Made by a program: the position numbers and the translations under genes. DNA of 64,000 bases from Trebonia kvetii (GTDB taxonomy: Bacteria > Actinomycetota > Actinomycetes > Streptosporangiales > Streptosporangiaceae). Shown here piece after piece: positions 23,672 to 33,300 of this stretch. Position 1 is the stretch's first letter; every line of letters starts with the position of its first letter. The notes below the pieces were generated by a model that had not been told where the DNA came from, made no database searches, and saw only the letters and a list, made by a program, of their open reading frames with translations. The stretch lies in contig NZ_RPFW01000010.1 of the NCBI RefSeq assembly GCF_007827045.1, forward strand, positions 230,651 through 294,650. The letters run 5' to 3'.

Positions 23672-23697
23672 CTATGCGGATGTCCGCATAGATCGAC
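23666..23697. repeat. 32-bp perfect palindrome at the left end of the RIT-like element
   Basis: 15-bp arms around a central TG. The inner part (CTATGCGGA) is shared in design with the palindrome at 55192-55223 (CTATGCCGA). The outer part (GTCGAT) is the istB target sequence and is repeated inverted on the element side. Further copies of CTATGCSG occur inward at 23698, 23715 and, inverted, at 23774-23781. It resembles a tyrosine-recombinase core site followed by arm sites. Confidence 0.75.
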
Positions 23698-23841
23698 CTA
23701 TGCCGGCACCGGAACTATGCGGAACCCGATTACGTGGATGTCTTCACTGCGCTGGAAACAGGAGCGTTGCGTTCGGCATAGTTCCCGTGCTGGCAGGCTC
23801 TTGGCCGCGGGAGCAGGTCGCTCCCGCGAAAGGGGGCAGAG

Positions 23842-25041
23842 ATGGCGAGTTCACGCAGGAAAGCGGGCGTTCTGAGCCCGCACGTTGAGGGTTATCGGGC
23901 CTGGCTGGCGCGGCACGGATATACGGGGCAGAGCATCAGGAACATGCTCAAGGATCTGGGGCAGGCCGGCTTGTGGCTTTCGGGGCAGGGACTTGAGGCC
24001 CGCGATCTGGACGAGGGACGGCTGGAGCAGCATCTGTGCGACCTGCGGAAGGCGGGCCGCCGCCGGGTGGCCGGGCCGCGCGGGATGGTTCCGCTGCTGA
24101 AGTACCTCCGCGAGGCCGGGGCGGTGCCCGCGGCGCAGGCGGTCACGTCGCCGGCGGAGTCGCTGCTGGAGCGGTACCGGTCGTGGATGGGGTCCGAGCG
24201 CGGCTTGTCCGCGGCGACGATGCTCCGCTATGAGAACACCGCCCGGCGGTTCCTGGCCGAGCAGGCGACGGACGGCGAGACGTTCGCTCCGCACGGCCTG
24301 ACGGGGGCGGACCTGAACGCGTTCCTGCTGCGGGAATGCGCCAGGGTCTCGGCGGGTTCGGCGAAGGGACGGGTGGCCGAGCTGCGGTCGCTGATGCGGT
24401 TCCTCCACCTGCACGGCATCACCGCGGCCAATCTCAGCGGCGCGGTGCCCCCGGTGGGCGGCTGGCGCTTCGCCTCAGTGCCGCTGACGATGGGACCCGG
24501 CGAAGTTCAGCGACTGCTGGAGCACACCCCGCGCCAGGAGCCGGGCGGCGTCCGCGACTACGCGATCCTGATGCTGGTGGCCAGGCTCGGCCTGCGGTCG
24601 GTCGAGGTGGCCCGGCTGCTGCTGGACGACGTGGACTGGCGCCGCGGCGAGATCATCGTCCGGGGAAAGGGGCGCCGCGAGGACCGGCTGCCGCTGCCGG
24701 CCGATGTCGGCGAAGCGCTGGTCGCGTACTTGTCCGGCGCCCGCCCCGGGGCACGGTCCCGTCACATGTTCCTGACCTGCAAGGCACCCCGCGGCCCGAT
24801 CAGGGCCGACCTCGTCGGCGACGTCGTGGAACGGGCCTGCCTGCGCGCCGGCCTGCCCCGGGTCGGCCCTCACCGGCTGCGTCACGCCCTGGCCGCCGAC
24901 ATGCTCCGCCGCGGGGCCGGGCTGACCGCGATCGGGCAGGTGCTCCGGCACCAGGACCTGGGCACCACCGCCCTCTACGCGAAGGTCGACTTCACCGCGC
25001 TCCGCGCGGTCGCCCAGCCCTGGCCCGGAGGTGCGGCGTGA
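23842..25041 (+). CDS. Tyrosine recombinase, first gene of a recombinase-in-trio (RIT)-like set
   Basis: A 399-aa XerC/D-like recombinase. The SAM-like N-terminal domain (about residues 125-210) is followed by a catalytic domain with Arg in GLRSVEVARLLLDDVDW, Lys in GKGRREDRLPLP, the HRLRHALAADML motif and LRHQDLGTTALYAK with the nucleophile Tyr. The extended N-terminus (LSPHVEGYRAWLARHGYT) is typical of RIT/Tn554-type recombinases. The next recombinase gene starts in a GTGA overlap with this stop, the usual arrangement in RIT elements, where three recombinases are encoded in tandem. Only this first gene is complete here. The 170 bp upstream contain the CTATGCSG terminal repeats. Confidence 0.85.
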   Translation: MASSRRKAGVLSPHVEGYRAWLARHGYTGQSIRNMLKDLGQAGLWLSGQGLEARDLDEGRLEQHLCDLRKAGRRRVAGPRGMVPLLKYLREAGAVPAAQAVTSPAESLLERYRSWMGSERGLSAATMLRYENTARRFLAEQATDGETFAPHGLTGADLNAFLLRECARVSAGSAKGRVAELRSLMRFLHLHGITAANLSGAVPPVGGWRFASVPLTMGPGEVQRLLEHTPRQEPGGVRDYAILMLVARLGLRSVEVARLLLDDVDWRRGEIIVRGKGRREDRLPLPADVGEALVAYLSGARPGARSRHMFLTCKAPRGPIRADLVGDVVERACLRAGLPRVGPHRLRHALAADMLRRGAGLTAIGQVLRHQDLGTTALYAKVDFTALRAVAQPWPGGAA

Positions 25042-25331
25042 CCGGCCTGCGCCAGGCAGTCGATGACTACCTGCAGCTCCGCCGGTCGCTGGGGCACCAG
25101 ATGAACGAGGCCGCTTACCTGCTGCCGGACTTCGCGGCCTTCCTGGACGAGCGCGGCGAGCAGACCGTGACCATCGCCGCCGCGCTGGACTGGGTGAAGG
25201 CCCGCGAGCCCGGAGTGGTCACGACATCCAGTCCGCGGCGGGTCACCGCCGTCCGCGGGTTCGCCCGCTATATAGCGCGGTCTATTCGCCCGCGACGCCG
25301 CTGCGCCGCCGCCCGCAGTTTGTCGGCGTAG
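25038..25331 (+). pseudogene. Second RIT-type recombinase, truncated
   Basis: The GTG at 25038 overlaps the stop of the first recombinase. The product begins VTGLRQAVDDYLQLRRSLGH and contains AALDWVKAREPG and RRVTAVRGFARYIA, the N-terminal SAM-like domain of the second recombinase of RIT sets. Homology stops at about 25270, at the palindrome CGCTATATAGCG, and the frame ends about 60 bp later in unrelated sequence. The catalytic domain and the third recombinase are absent, so the set cannot act alone. Confidence 0.8.
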
Positions 25332-25372
25332 CGTGACATCATCGTGGCTGATCCGACTGAAGCGGGAATGAT

Positions 25373-28300
25373 GTGACTGAGACGCCAGTGATCCCGGCTG
25401 CCCCCGGAACTCTCGACTTCCGGTTCCGTGTGGGAACCAGCATCCTGACCGAGTTCGCGGTTAGCCACACCCCAGCGGACGTCCTGCGCGAACTGGTACA
25501 GAACGAGTACGACGCCGGCGGCACTGAGCTGACGATGGAGTTCGGACCTGACGCCCTGGTTGTGCGCGGCAACGGGAAGCTCATCGACAAGGCCGGCTGG
25601 GATCGGCTGGGTGTGATGCTGGGCCACGGCCTGGTGGCCGGCACGGTCGGCCGGGTGGAGCCGAAGGCGAATGGGATCGGGTCGAAGAACTTCGGCCTCC
25701 GCTCGCTGTTCCTGTTGGGCGACCGGATTCATGTCGTGTCCGGAGGGCGGCGCACGATCCTGGACCGTGTCAACGGGGCGCTGGCCGAGCCGCTGGCCGA
25801 CCCGGGGTCGCGCGGGCGGCCAGGAGTTACGATCGCGGTCCCATACCGGCAGGCTGACGAAAGGCCGCTGCGCGCCTTCGATGAGCGCCATGAGGCGGAG
25901 GCGTTGACCGCCATCGCCGCGGAGTTCGCGCCGACACTGATCAAGTTGGCACATCCCGGAACAGGTAAGAACCTGCGCGCCGTGGTGCTGCGCTCGGCGC
26001 GGCTCGGGCAGGAGCTGCAGTGGCGGCAGTCAGCCCGTGCTGACAAGGCCGTCCGCGGTCTGATCAAGCGCGCGGCTCGGCTCGATCACCATGGCCCGCA
26101 TCTGGGCGGTGCAGCGGAGGCGGTCAGCGAAGCTGAGTATCAGCATTCCGTTGCGCCGCCGTCTGGGCTGGGTCGACCGAATGTTCCTAGCTACTTCCGC
26201 GCGACCGCCGGCCGGATCCGGCTGGGGGTATCGGTCCGGGTCCGGCGTGGTCGCCTCGACCTGACGGTGCCGGGGATCTTCTATTACCCGATCGGCGCCA
26301 CCCGGTCCCGGACCGGGTTTGCCTTCAGCATCAGCGCGCCCTTCGAGATGACCGAAGACAGGAGCCAGCTCGTCGACCCGCAGAACAGCGACTGGAATAC
26401 CTGGCTCATCCGGGAATCGGCGGCGCTCGCCGTCCGACTGCTTCCCGGCCCCCTGTTCGCCGCATTCGGGGCCGACGCCTTCCGCGCCCTCGATCCCGCA
26501 GGCGCTGCGTCATCCACTGTTCCCGGCTTGTCCGCTGAGATCGATCGCCTGCTGCGCAGCGAGCAGTGCTGGCCGACGCAGGCGACAGCAGGGCGCAACG
26601 GCCGAATCGTGCCCGCTGCCGCCGCGTCGCTCACGGTCCCAGCCAGCCCTGCGCTGTCAGCCTTCGCTATCGGTCCGCTGGCGCCCGATGAGCTGCTTCA
26701 CGCCCGTCTCGCGGCACCCGCCGACACGCAGGCGATGGCAGTGAGAATGGGAATCAGGGCCTTCACCGCAGGCTCGCTGGTCCGGCTCCGTTGCGCGGGT
26801 CAAAGCACGCAGAACCTCGCGACCCGCCTCGGGAACACCGAGGCATCGCGCTACTACTCTGACTTCCCCGGACCCCTGCAGGACCTGGGCCTCCAGCATC
26901 GGTTCGCCGGTGCTCTGGACGCATGCCGGGCAGAACTCAGCGACGAGAACAGGAAAGACCTCCGCACCTCGGCCACAACGCTGACCCGAGCTGGAACGCT
27001 CAGCTCGCCGGAAGCCCTGTGGCTTGCCGACGATGCCCTGTCGGCCGTGGTCCCGGCCGTCCAGGTGCTGCATCCTGGCCTGGCCGGCTCCCGGGTCCTG
27101 ACCGGGCTGTGCCGACGATTCAATTTCTCCGGCTGGGCCGCCGACACCGCGCGCCGTATCGCCGACGGCACCGCGTCGCAGCAGGAACGCGACGCGCTCG
27201 CCCGGTACATCCGCGGTCGGCCAACCTTGTCGCAGAAGGCGTGGGCCGCCGTGCGCCGCTGCCAGGTACTGCCCGATCACCGCGGCGAGTGGACGGCACC
27301 CGCTGATATGGTGAGCCGCTCGGCACGCGGAGCGGCGTTGCTGGAACCCGCGCTGCACCTGCCCGCCGACGACGACGAGGCGAACGAGTCGCTCCGGCCA
27401 CTGCGGTTCCGGCGGGCCGTCCGGGGGAGTGACCTGGTTGCCCTAGCCCGGCTGGTCGAGCAGGGAGCCGTGGGGCCCGCGGTCATGGGCACGGCGGCCG
27501 CGCGGCTGCAGCGGCTCTTGACTCCGGCTGTGCTCGCCCAGCTCAAGGGCATCCGGTTCATTGAAACCGGGCCAGGGACGGTTAGGGCACCCGCCGACGC
27601 CTACCTGCGGTCTGACCGCACCGTCGCGATCCTAGGGGACGGGGCGCCGTATGCTTCGGGAATCCCGGCGAGCCTGCTGCGGCGGCTGGGGTGCCGGACC
27701 GAGCCGCGCGCCGACGATATCGTCTCGGCTCTGGCGAAGCTGAGGGAGGAAGGCCGCGGCCCGAGCCGACCCGACCTGGTCTACCCGGCGCTTGTAGCAG
27801 CACTTCGCGCTGAGCGCCGACCAGCCGGACAACTGAGAGACCAGCCAGTCATCTGGACCGGCCGCAAGTGGGAGGCCCCCGGCCACTGCCTCACCGGTGC
27901 GGACAACCGCAGCCGCCTCCTAGGTGCTGTGACGGTGCTGCCGGAGAACCTGCACGATGTCTGGGTCTTTCTCGGCGCCGCCCAGCGCCCTAACGAAGAC
28001 CACTGGAGGCGGATGCTCATAAAGGTCGGCGAGCTATACGGCGGGCAGCGGCAGGTACCAGCACACGCCGCCGACGTCCTGCGGCGCGCGTACCGGGACC
28101 TAGGCAAGCTGCCCGAGCGGCTCGGCCCGGACGTGCCCTGCCTGCTTGATGACCAGCGCCGCCTCCATCCGCCGAGCGAGGCGGCTGGCGGAACCTACCT
28201 CATCAATGACGACCCTGCCCTGGCGTCCGCCGCGCAGGCCAGCGGCGTGCCCGTCGCGTTTGCTGACACATCCGACCCGCGGGTGAACGCATTCCTCCGC

Positions 28301-29506
28301 GCCGCCGGCACCCGGCCGCTGTCCGCGACAGCCGTGGCCGTTGGCACGACGTACGGCCCGGACGCCAGGCCCGATGACACCCGGCTGGCAGGCCCAGTGC
28401 TCGCCCGCCTCCACGACCTGGCCTTCAGTTCGGCGGTCGCCGCACTCGCCGCAGCGGTGTGCGGCCCAGGCCGCGCACGCACGGCAGCCGGCCTCACCGC
28501 CCGACTGGCCCGGATCACCCGGATCGCCATTGTGGACGGCATTACGCGCACATATCATTTCGCCGGGCACGACGTCGCCGTCTCGGCGGATTACGAGGTG
28601 GAAGAGGACCAGATCGCCCTGGACCAGGTCTCCGGCTCCCACGAACTGCGCCGAGTGACGGCCAGCGCCGTTGCCCTGCTAGCTGGCGAAGCCCCTCTCG
28701 GGGGACAGGTGCTCGGCGACGGCATCTACTTCCTGTTGCGCCGCAGATCAGCCCGCGAGATGCAACGCGAGCTCCAGCGCCGTAAGGTCCCCTGGCAGCC
28801 CCCCGCTCTGTCCAGCACCGAGGACTACGGAGACGAAGACGACGACGAGGATGTGACATCGCTCGCTGGGGTCCTCAGCAGGAACCTCATCCAGGGAGCA
28901 AAGTCCGGCTCGGCCGACATCACCAACAGCCCACCGCCGGCGACGCCTTCGCCGGCTCCGCCGCCTCGGCCCCCCAGGCCGCCGCTCCCTGACCTCCGGC
29001 TCGTCCATCCCCAGCCCGCTGCCGGAACCCGGATGCCGCAGCCGCCCGCTCCCGCCGGGCCCGGCGGCGGATACGGCACCTGGAGGCCGCGCAGCCCTCG
29101 AGAAACCGAGGAGGACGGCGCGCTCGGCCGACGGGGTGAGGAGATAGTCCTGGTCATCGAGCGGGAGCGGGTCACCCGGCTCGGACTACCGCCCGGCCGC
29201 GTCACCTGGACCGCCGACACAGATCCCGGCGCTGATCACGACATCATCTCTGTCGACGATGACGGCAGCGAGCTATGGGTCGAGGTCAAATCCACCACCG
29301 GCCGGGACGGGCAGTTCAGCTGGACCGCCGCGGAATTCCGCCTGGCAATCCGGGCGCGTCGCCGTTACGTTCTGTACCGCGTCTTCGATGCGGCTACCAC
29401 AACGCCCTCATGGACGCGCATCCGCGACCCGATTAGTGCCTTCGAAGACGGGGAGCTCCGCCTTGACATCGACAGGCTCACCGGCGACACCGGCCCCCTC
29501 GCCTAG
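25373..29506 (+). CDS. Giant GHKL-ATPase / DUF3883 nuclease-like protein (putative defence)
   Basis: A 1377-aa protein. Residues 10-210 form a GHKL (HATPase_c_3, sacsin/MORC-like) ATP-binding domain: N box VLRELVQNEYDAGG and G2 box GIGSKNFGLRSLF. The G1 box is atypical (VRGNGKL, without the usual Asp). A large middle region of about 1000 residues has no recognised domain. A Pro-rich linker (about 1150-1215) leads to a C-terminal DUF3883 domain with GRRGEEIVLVIERER and the PD-(D/E)xK-like pattern DHDIIS...WVEVKSTTG. ATPase plus restriction-like nuclease in one chain is typical of predicted anti-phage proteins. It stands alone between RIT debris and the GmrSD-like gene. The activity is inferred; the target is unknown. 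Confidence 0.75.
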   Translation: MTETPVIPAAPGTLDFRFRVGTSILTEFAVSHTPADVLRELVQNEYDAGGTELTMEFGPDALVVRGNGKLIDKAGWDRLGVMLGHGLVAGTVGRVEPKANGIGSKNFGLRSLFLLGDRIHVVSGGRRTILDRVNGALAEPLADPGSRGRPGVTIAVPYRQADERPLRAFDERHEAEALTAIAAEFAPTLIKLAHPGTGKNLRAVVLRSARLGQELQWRQSARADKAVRGLIKRAARLDHHGPHLGGAAEAVSEAEYQHSVAPPSGLGRPNVPSYFRATAGRIRLGVSVRVRRGRLDLTVPGIFYYPIGATRSRTGFAFSISAPFEMTEDRSQLVDPQNSDWNTWLIRESAALAVRLLPGPLFAAFGADAFRALDPAGAASSTVPGLSAEIDRLLRSEQCWPTQATAGRNGRIVPAAAASLTVPASPALSAFAIGPLAPDELLHARLAAPADTQAMAVRMGIRAFTAGSLVRLRCAGQSTQNLATRLGNTEASRYYSDFPGPLQDLGLQHRFAGALDACRAELSDENRKDLRTSATTLTRAGTLSSPEALWLADDALSAVVPAVQVLHPGLAGSRVLTGLCRRFNFSGWAADTARRIADGTASQQERDALARYIRGRPTLSQKAWAAVRRCQVLPDHRGEWTAPADMVSRSARGAALLEPALHLPADDDEANESLRPLRFRRAVRGSDLVALARLVEQGAVGPAVMGTAAARLQRLLTPAVLAQLKGIRFIETGPGTVRAPADAYLRSDRTVAILGDGAPYASGIPASLLRRLGCRTEPRADDIVSALAKLREEGRGPSRPDLVYPALVAALRAERRPAGQLRDQPVIWTGRKWEAPGHCLTGADNRSRLLGAVTVLPENLHDVWVFLGAAQRPNEDHWRRMLIKVGELYGGQRQVPAHAADVLRRAYRDLGKLPERLGPDVPCLLDDQRRLHPPSEAAGGTYLINDDPALASAAQASGVPVAFADTSDPRVNAFLRAAGTRPLSATAVAVGTTYGPDARPDDTRLAGPVLARLHDLAFSSAVAALAAAVCGPGRARTAAGLTARLARITRIAIVDGITRTYHFAGHDVAVSADYEVEEDQIALDQVSGSHELRRVTASAVALLAGEAPLGGQVLGDGIYFLLRRRSAREMQRELQRRKVPWQPPALSSTEDYGDEDDDEDVTSLAGVLSRNLIQGAKSGSADITNSPPPATPSPAPPPRPPRPPLPDLRLVHPQPAAGTRMPQPPAPAGPGGGYGTWRPRSPRETEEDGALGRRGEEIVLVIERERVTRLGLPPGRVTWTADTDPGADHDIISVDDDGSELWVEVKSTTGRDGQFSWTAAEFRLAIRARRRYVLYRVFDAATTTPSWTRIRDPISAFEDGELRLDIDRLTGDTGPLA

Positions 29507-30345
29507 TTCCCTGCCGCGACGCCGACGGCATCAAAGGGCTCGGTTCACCCCACCCGGTCATACGCGAAGTACTCACCTGCGGCAATCTGGTCTCGGCGAT
29601 TCTCCTGGGTTTCATTCTTCGGTCTGCGGGCCGAGGTCTGTATCAGGGCAGCGTCGCGTTGTCGACTTTCCCTCATAAAATGGATTCCTTGTAACGGCTT
29701 AGCAGCGAGAAGCAGCTTCCGCGCGCGGCACAGCACGTCTGCCACAGGACCTGGGCCATCTCGCCGTAGCCGCCCCCGCCCGAGGATTTCCGTCTCCCGT
29801 CGGCCACGGATCACGCGCTCAACGTCAGCATCGCGACGCTACAGATCACCGGGGTGCCCGTAGCACTGCCGTAACTTCCGCGGCGCTCCGCCGCGGAAGA
29901 CCGACCTCAGTTGGCTCGGCTTCGATGACAGGAACCCACAAATGATTCAGAAACGTTGGCGATCGGCTACCGCACCAAGGTGAAGCCGAAATGCGTGTGC
30001 CATCGACGGCTCAGCCTGCGGCTGGTCAACTCTGACGCGCTGCTGATCGTGAGGACCCGTAACCAGACGCGGGCAACTCGCGTGTCCCGGGTCGGTGGCC
30101 GTCCCGGCATCCGTGGGAGACCGTTGGTGACCGTAGACTGCCGCGTGATGTGAGACGTGCGTGGGCCGTTCCGTTGGTTCACACCATTTCCGGTGCTCAT
30201 GTGCCCTAAATGTGTCTTCCCGGGGCGTGCGGCCTCGGCAGTCTATTTTCGCGTTGCCGGGCGACTCCTCTGCTGTCATAGGTTAGCGAACATCGCGGCA
30301 AATTCATTGTTCGACGACGTGACGGCTCAGGTAATACGCTGTGTC
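29507..30345. other. Intergenic region between the two large defence genes
   Basis: About 840 bp without a gene I can support. It contains a perfect 11-bp hairpin (CTTCCGCGGCG, 29875-29899), possibly a terminator, and at the right edge a TACGCT -10 box (30335-30340) serving the next gene. Short open frames on both strands have no recognisable similarity. Confidence 0.4.
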
Positions 30346-33300
30346 ATGGCGATTCCTGACTACCAGACCCTCATGCTGCCGATGCTGCGGATCCTTGGCG
30401 ACGGAGCCGACCATACTGCTCGTTCAGTCATCGACGCATTGGCTGCTGAGTTCAGGCTGACGCCGGAGGAGCGCGAGCAGCTCGTCGGGAGCCAGCGCAT
30501 CACCCTCATGGCGAGTCGCGCCCATTGGGCGATGACCTATCTTACTCAAGCCGGCCTGACTGACCGCCCCCACCGTGGTGTCTGGCGCATCACCGACGAA
30601 GGCGGGCGCCTTCTCGCGACGGACCCCGCGCGTGTCGATAACGCGTTGCTGGCTCGGTACGAAGGCTTTCAGAGCTTCATCAATCGAAGTGCTGGCGAGC
30701 CCGATGACGAGGCCGAAGCTCCGGTGAGCGGCGGTAACGACACCGTGGCGGCGGTGGGCGTGCCGTCCGTAGATGATCTCCTCCGCCCCATGCTTGAGGC
30801 GCTGTCGGATGGCAAGGCGCATGCCTTCGCAGACCTCGTGGAGTTGATCCCCGATGCGCTCCACCTGGACAACGAGGCCCGTGGTCGCCGCCTAGCGAGC
30901 GGACAGGCGGTCATCTATAACCGGCTGGGCTGGACACGCACCCACCTTGCGAAAGCGGGGCTCGTCGACAACCCGGACGCCCGGGTCGTCATCCTGACCG
31001 CTGATGGAGCGTCCTTCCTCGCATCCCACCCGGGCCGGGTGGTTACCGAAACGCTGAAGCGGGACTGCCCGCCCTTCCTGAACTGGCTCGCCGACATGGG
31101 CGCCATCCCCGCCGTGGAGCGTCGTGACCGCGGCGAGCCCATGGTATGGATGGTGCGAGCGGGTGAAGGCGGCGTGCATGCCCCCGTCTTCGTGCAGCAG
31201 GGCGCCGCGCTCCTTGGATGGGAAGAGGCCGGCGATACCTCCGGACTGACCCTTGAGCAGGTTCGTGACAGGGTGGCCCATGCCTGGCCAGGGTACGGCC
31301 GGCGCCAGCTTGGCCAGGTAGCCAATGCCCTGTACAAGTTTGCGAATGACATGCAGCCCGGCGATGTTGTGGTCACGCCGGAGCCCGCGAGCCGGACCGT
31401 GCTGCTCGGCGAGATCTCAGGCGACTACCGCTACCTGACCCCTCCCGCCGTCGCCGATTACTCTCATGCGCGGCCGGTCAGCTGGCGCGCCCGCATCAGC
31501 CGCGATGAGCTCTCCTACTGGGCCAGGAACAGTCTCGGCACGCAGCTCACCCTCAGCCAGCCGCCACACGTGCCGGAGTTCCTTCGCCTCGCCGAGGCCC
31601 ATGCGGCGGATGACGAGGTGAGCGCGGTCCCCCAGCGGGCGCGCGCTGCCAACCTCCCGCATCTGCTCGAGCCGGTACGCATTCCGGTGAACGCAGCCGC
31701 GCCGCCGCGCGCCGCGGCGGACGAGTTCCACACCATCCCACGCTCGATGCTCCAGCTGCTCGCCGAGCTTGACGCCGGCCAGCTCGCCTTGCCCGACTTC
31801 CAGCGCACCTTCGTCTGGGCACCCGATGAGACGCGCGAGCTGCTCGTGTCGATGATTCGTTCATTTCCTGCAGGAGCCTTGCTGTTCCTTCAGGGCGGCA
31901 GCGCGACGTTCAAAGCGCGTGCCGCCGAGGGCGCGCCGCTCCTCCGGGGACGTCCGTCCTACCTCGTCCTGGACGGGCAGCAGCGGCTCACATCGCTTTA
32001 CCAGGCAATCTATGGGGTCGGGGACTCGCGGTTCTTTCTCGACCTCGGTGCTCTGCTCGCCGGAGCCGACGTCGACCAGGCCGTCAAGGTCTTCAGCGCA
32101 GAGCGCGCAGCCCCGTTGGAGAGCCTCGACGCTCAGGCGCGCACCCTCATGATGCCGCTGGCAGCGGTCCGCGATTTCGGTGCAGCCCGCTGGCGTGACG
32201 CTGTCGTGCCTCGTCGGGACGATGAGGACCGGGAACGGGTGCGCGACCTCTTGCGTGAGATCGAGTACGCTTGCATCGATCCCCTGGTGAAGTACGCGTT
32301 CCCGGTTACCGTGCTCCCGGAGGCGACCCCGCTCGAAGCGGTGTGCGCCATCTTCGAGACCCTGAACCGTACCGGCAGACCGCTCACTCCGTTCGAGCTC
32401 ATCAGCGCGCGGGCGTTCGCCGGCGGGCACAGCCTGTACGACCTCTGGAACGGCGCGCTCGAGCGGTACCCCATCCTTGGCGACTTCGGCGTTAAGCCCT
32501 ACTACCTCCTGCAGTGCATTGCACTGCGACTCGGCGTGTCATGCAAGCGGCGGTTTGTCATCAGCCTGCCCGCCGATGACATCGCCCGCGGGTGGGACTC
32601 CGCAGTGACTAGTATGGCCGCCGTGCTCACGCTGCTTCGCGACGAATGCGGTGTGCTAACGCCGAAGTGGCTGCCTTACGAACCGGTGCTCATCCCGCTG
32701 GCGACCGTCTGGAAGGAGGTAGAGGGCACGGCCGGTCCCGCGCATGGCGCCATGCGGTCGAAGCTCAAGCGGTGGTTCTGGTGCGCGTCGTTCACCGGGG
32801 AGTACGAGAGCTCGTCGGCGACATTGGCCGAACGCGATGCACCTGTGTTGAAGAGCTGGCTTACCGGCGGGGACGAGCCGCAGGCGGTCCGGGGATTCGA
32901 GTGGAACCCGGCGCGGTGGCGCACGGTGACCGCACGGCAGCAGGGCCTGTACCGAGCCACCATTGCGCTGACCCTCCTGCAACGCCCGCGCGACTTCCAC
33001 ACGGGCGCGCCGCTTACTCCGGAGCTCATCGAGGCCGGCAGGATCGATGATCATCATGTCTTCCCGCGCGTCTACCTGCGGAGCATCGGCAAGGGAGACA
33101 CGGTGGACTCTGTCCTCAATCACTGCCTCATTGATCGAGCGACGAACATTCGCATCGCTGGCCAGGCGCCATCGGCCTACCTCGAGGAGATGCGCACCGA
33201 ACTTGGTGCGGTCCTTGATGAGGTGCTTAGCAGCCACCGGCTGCCAACGGGGCCGGCGAGCCCGCTCGCCACCGACGACTTCGAGGGGTTCCTCGACTGG

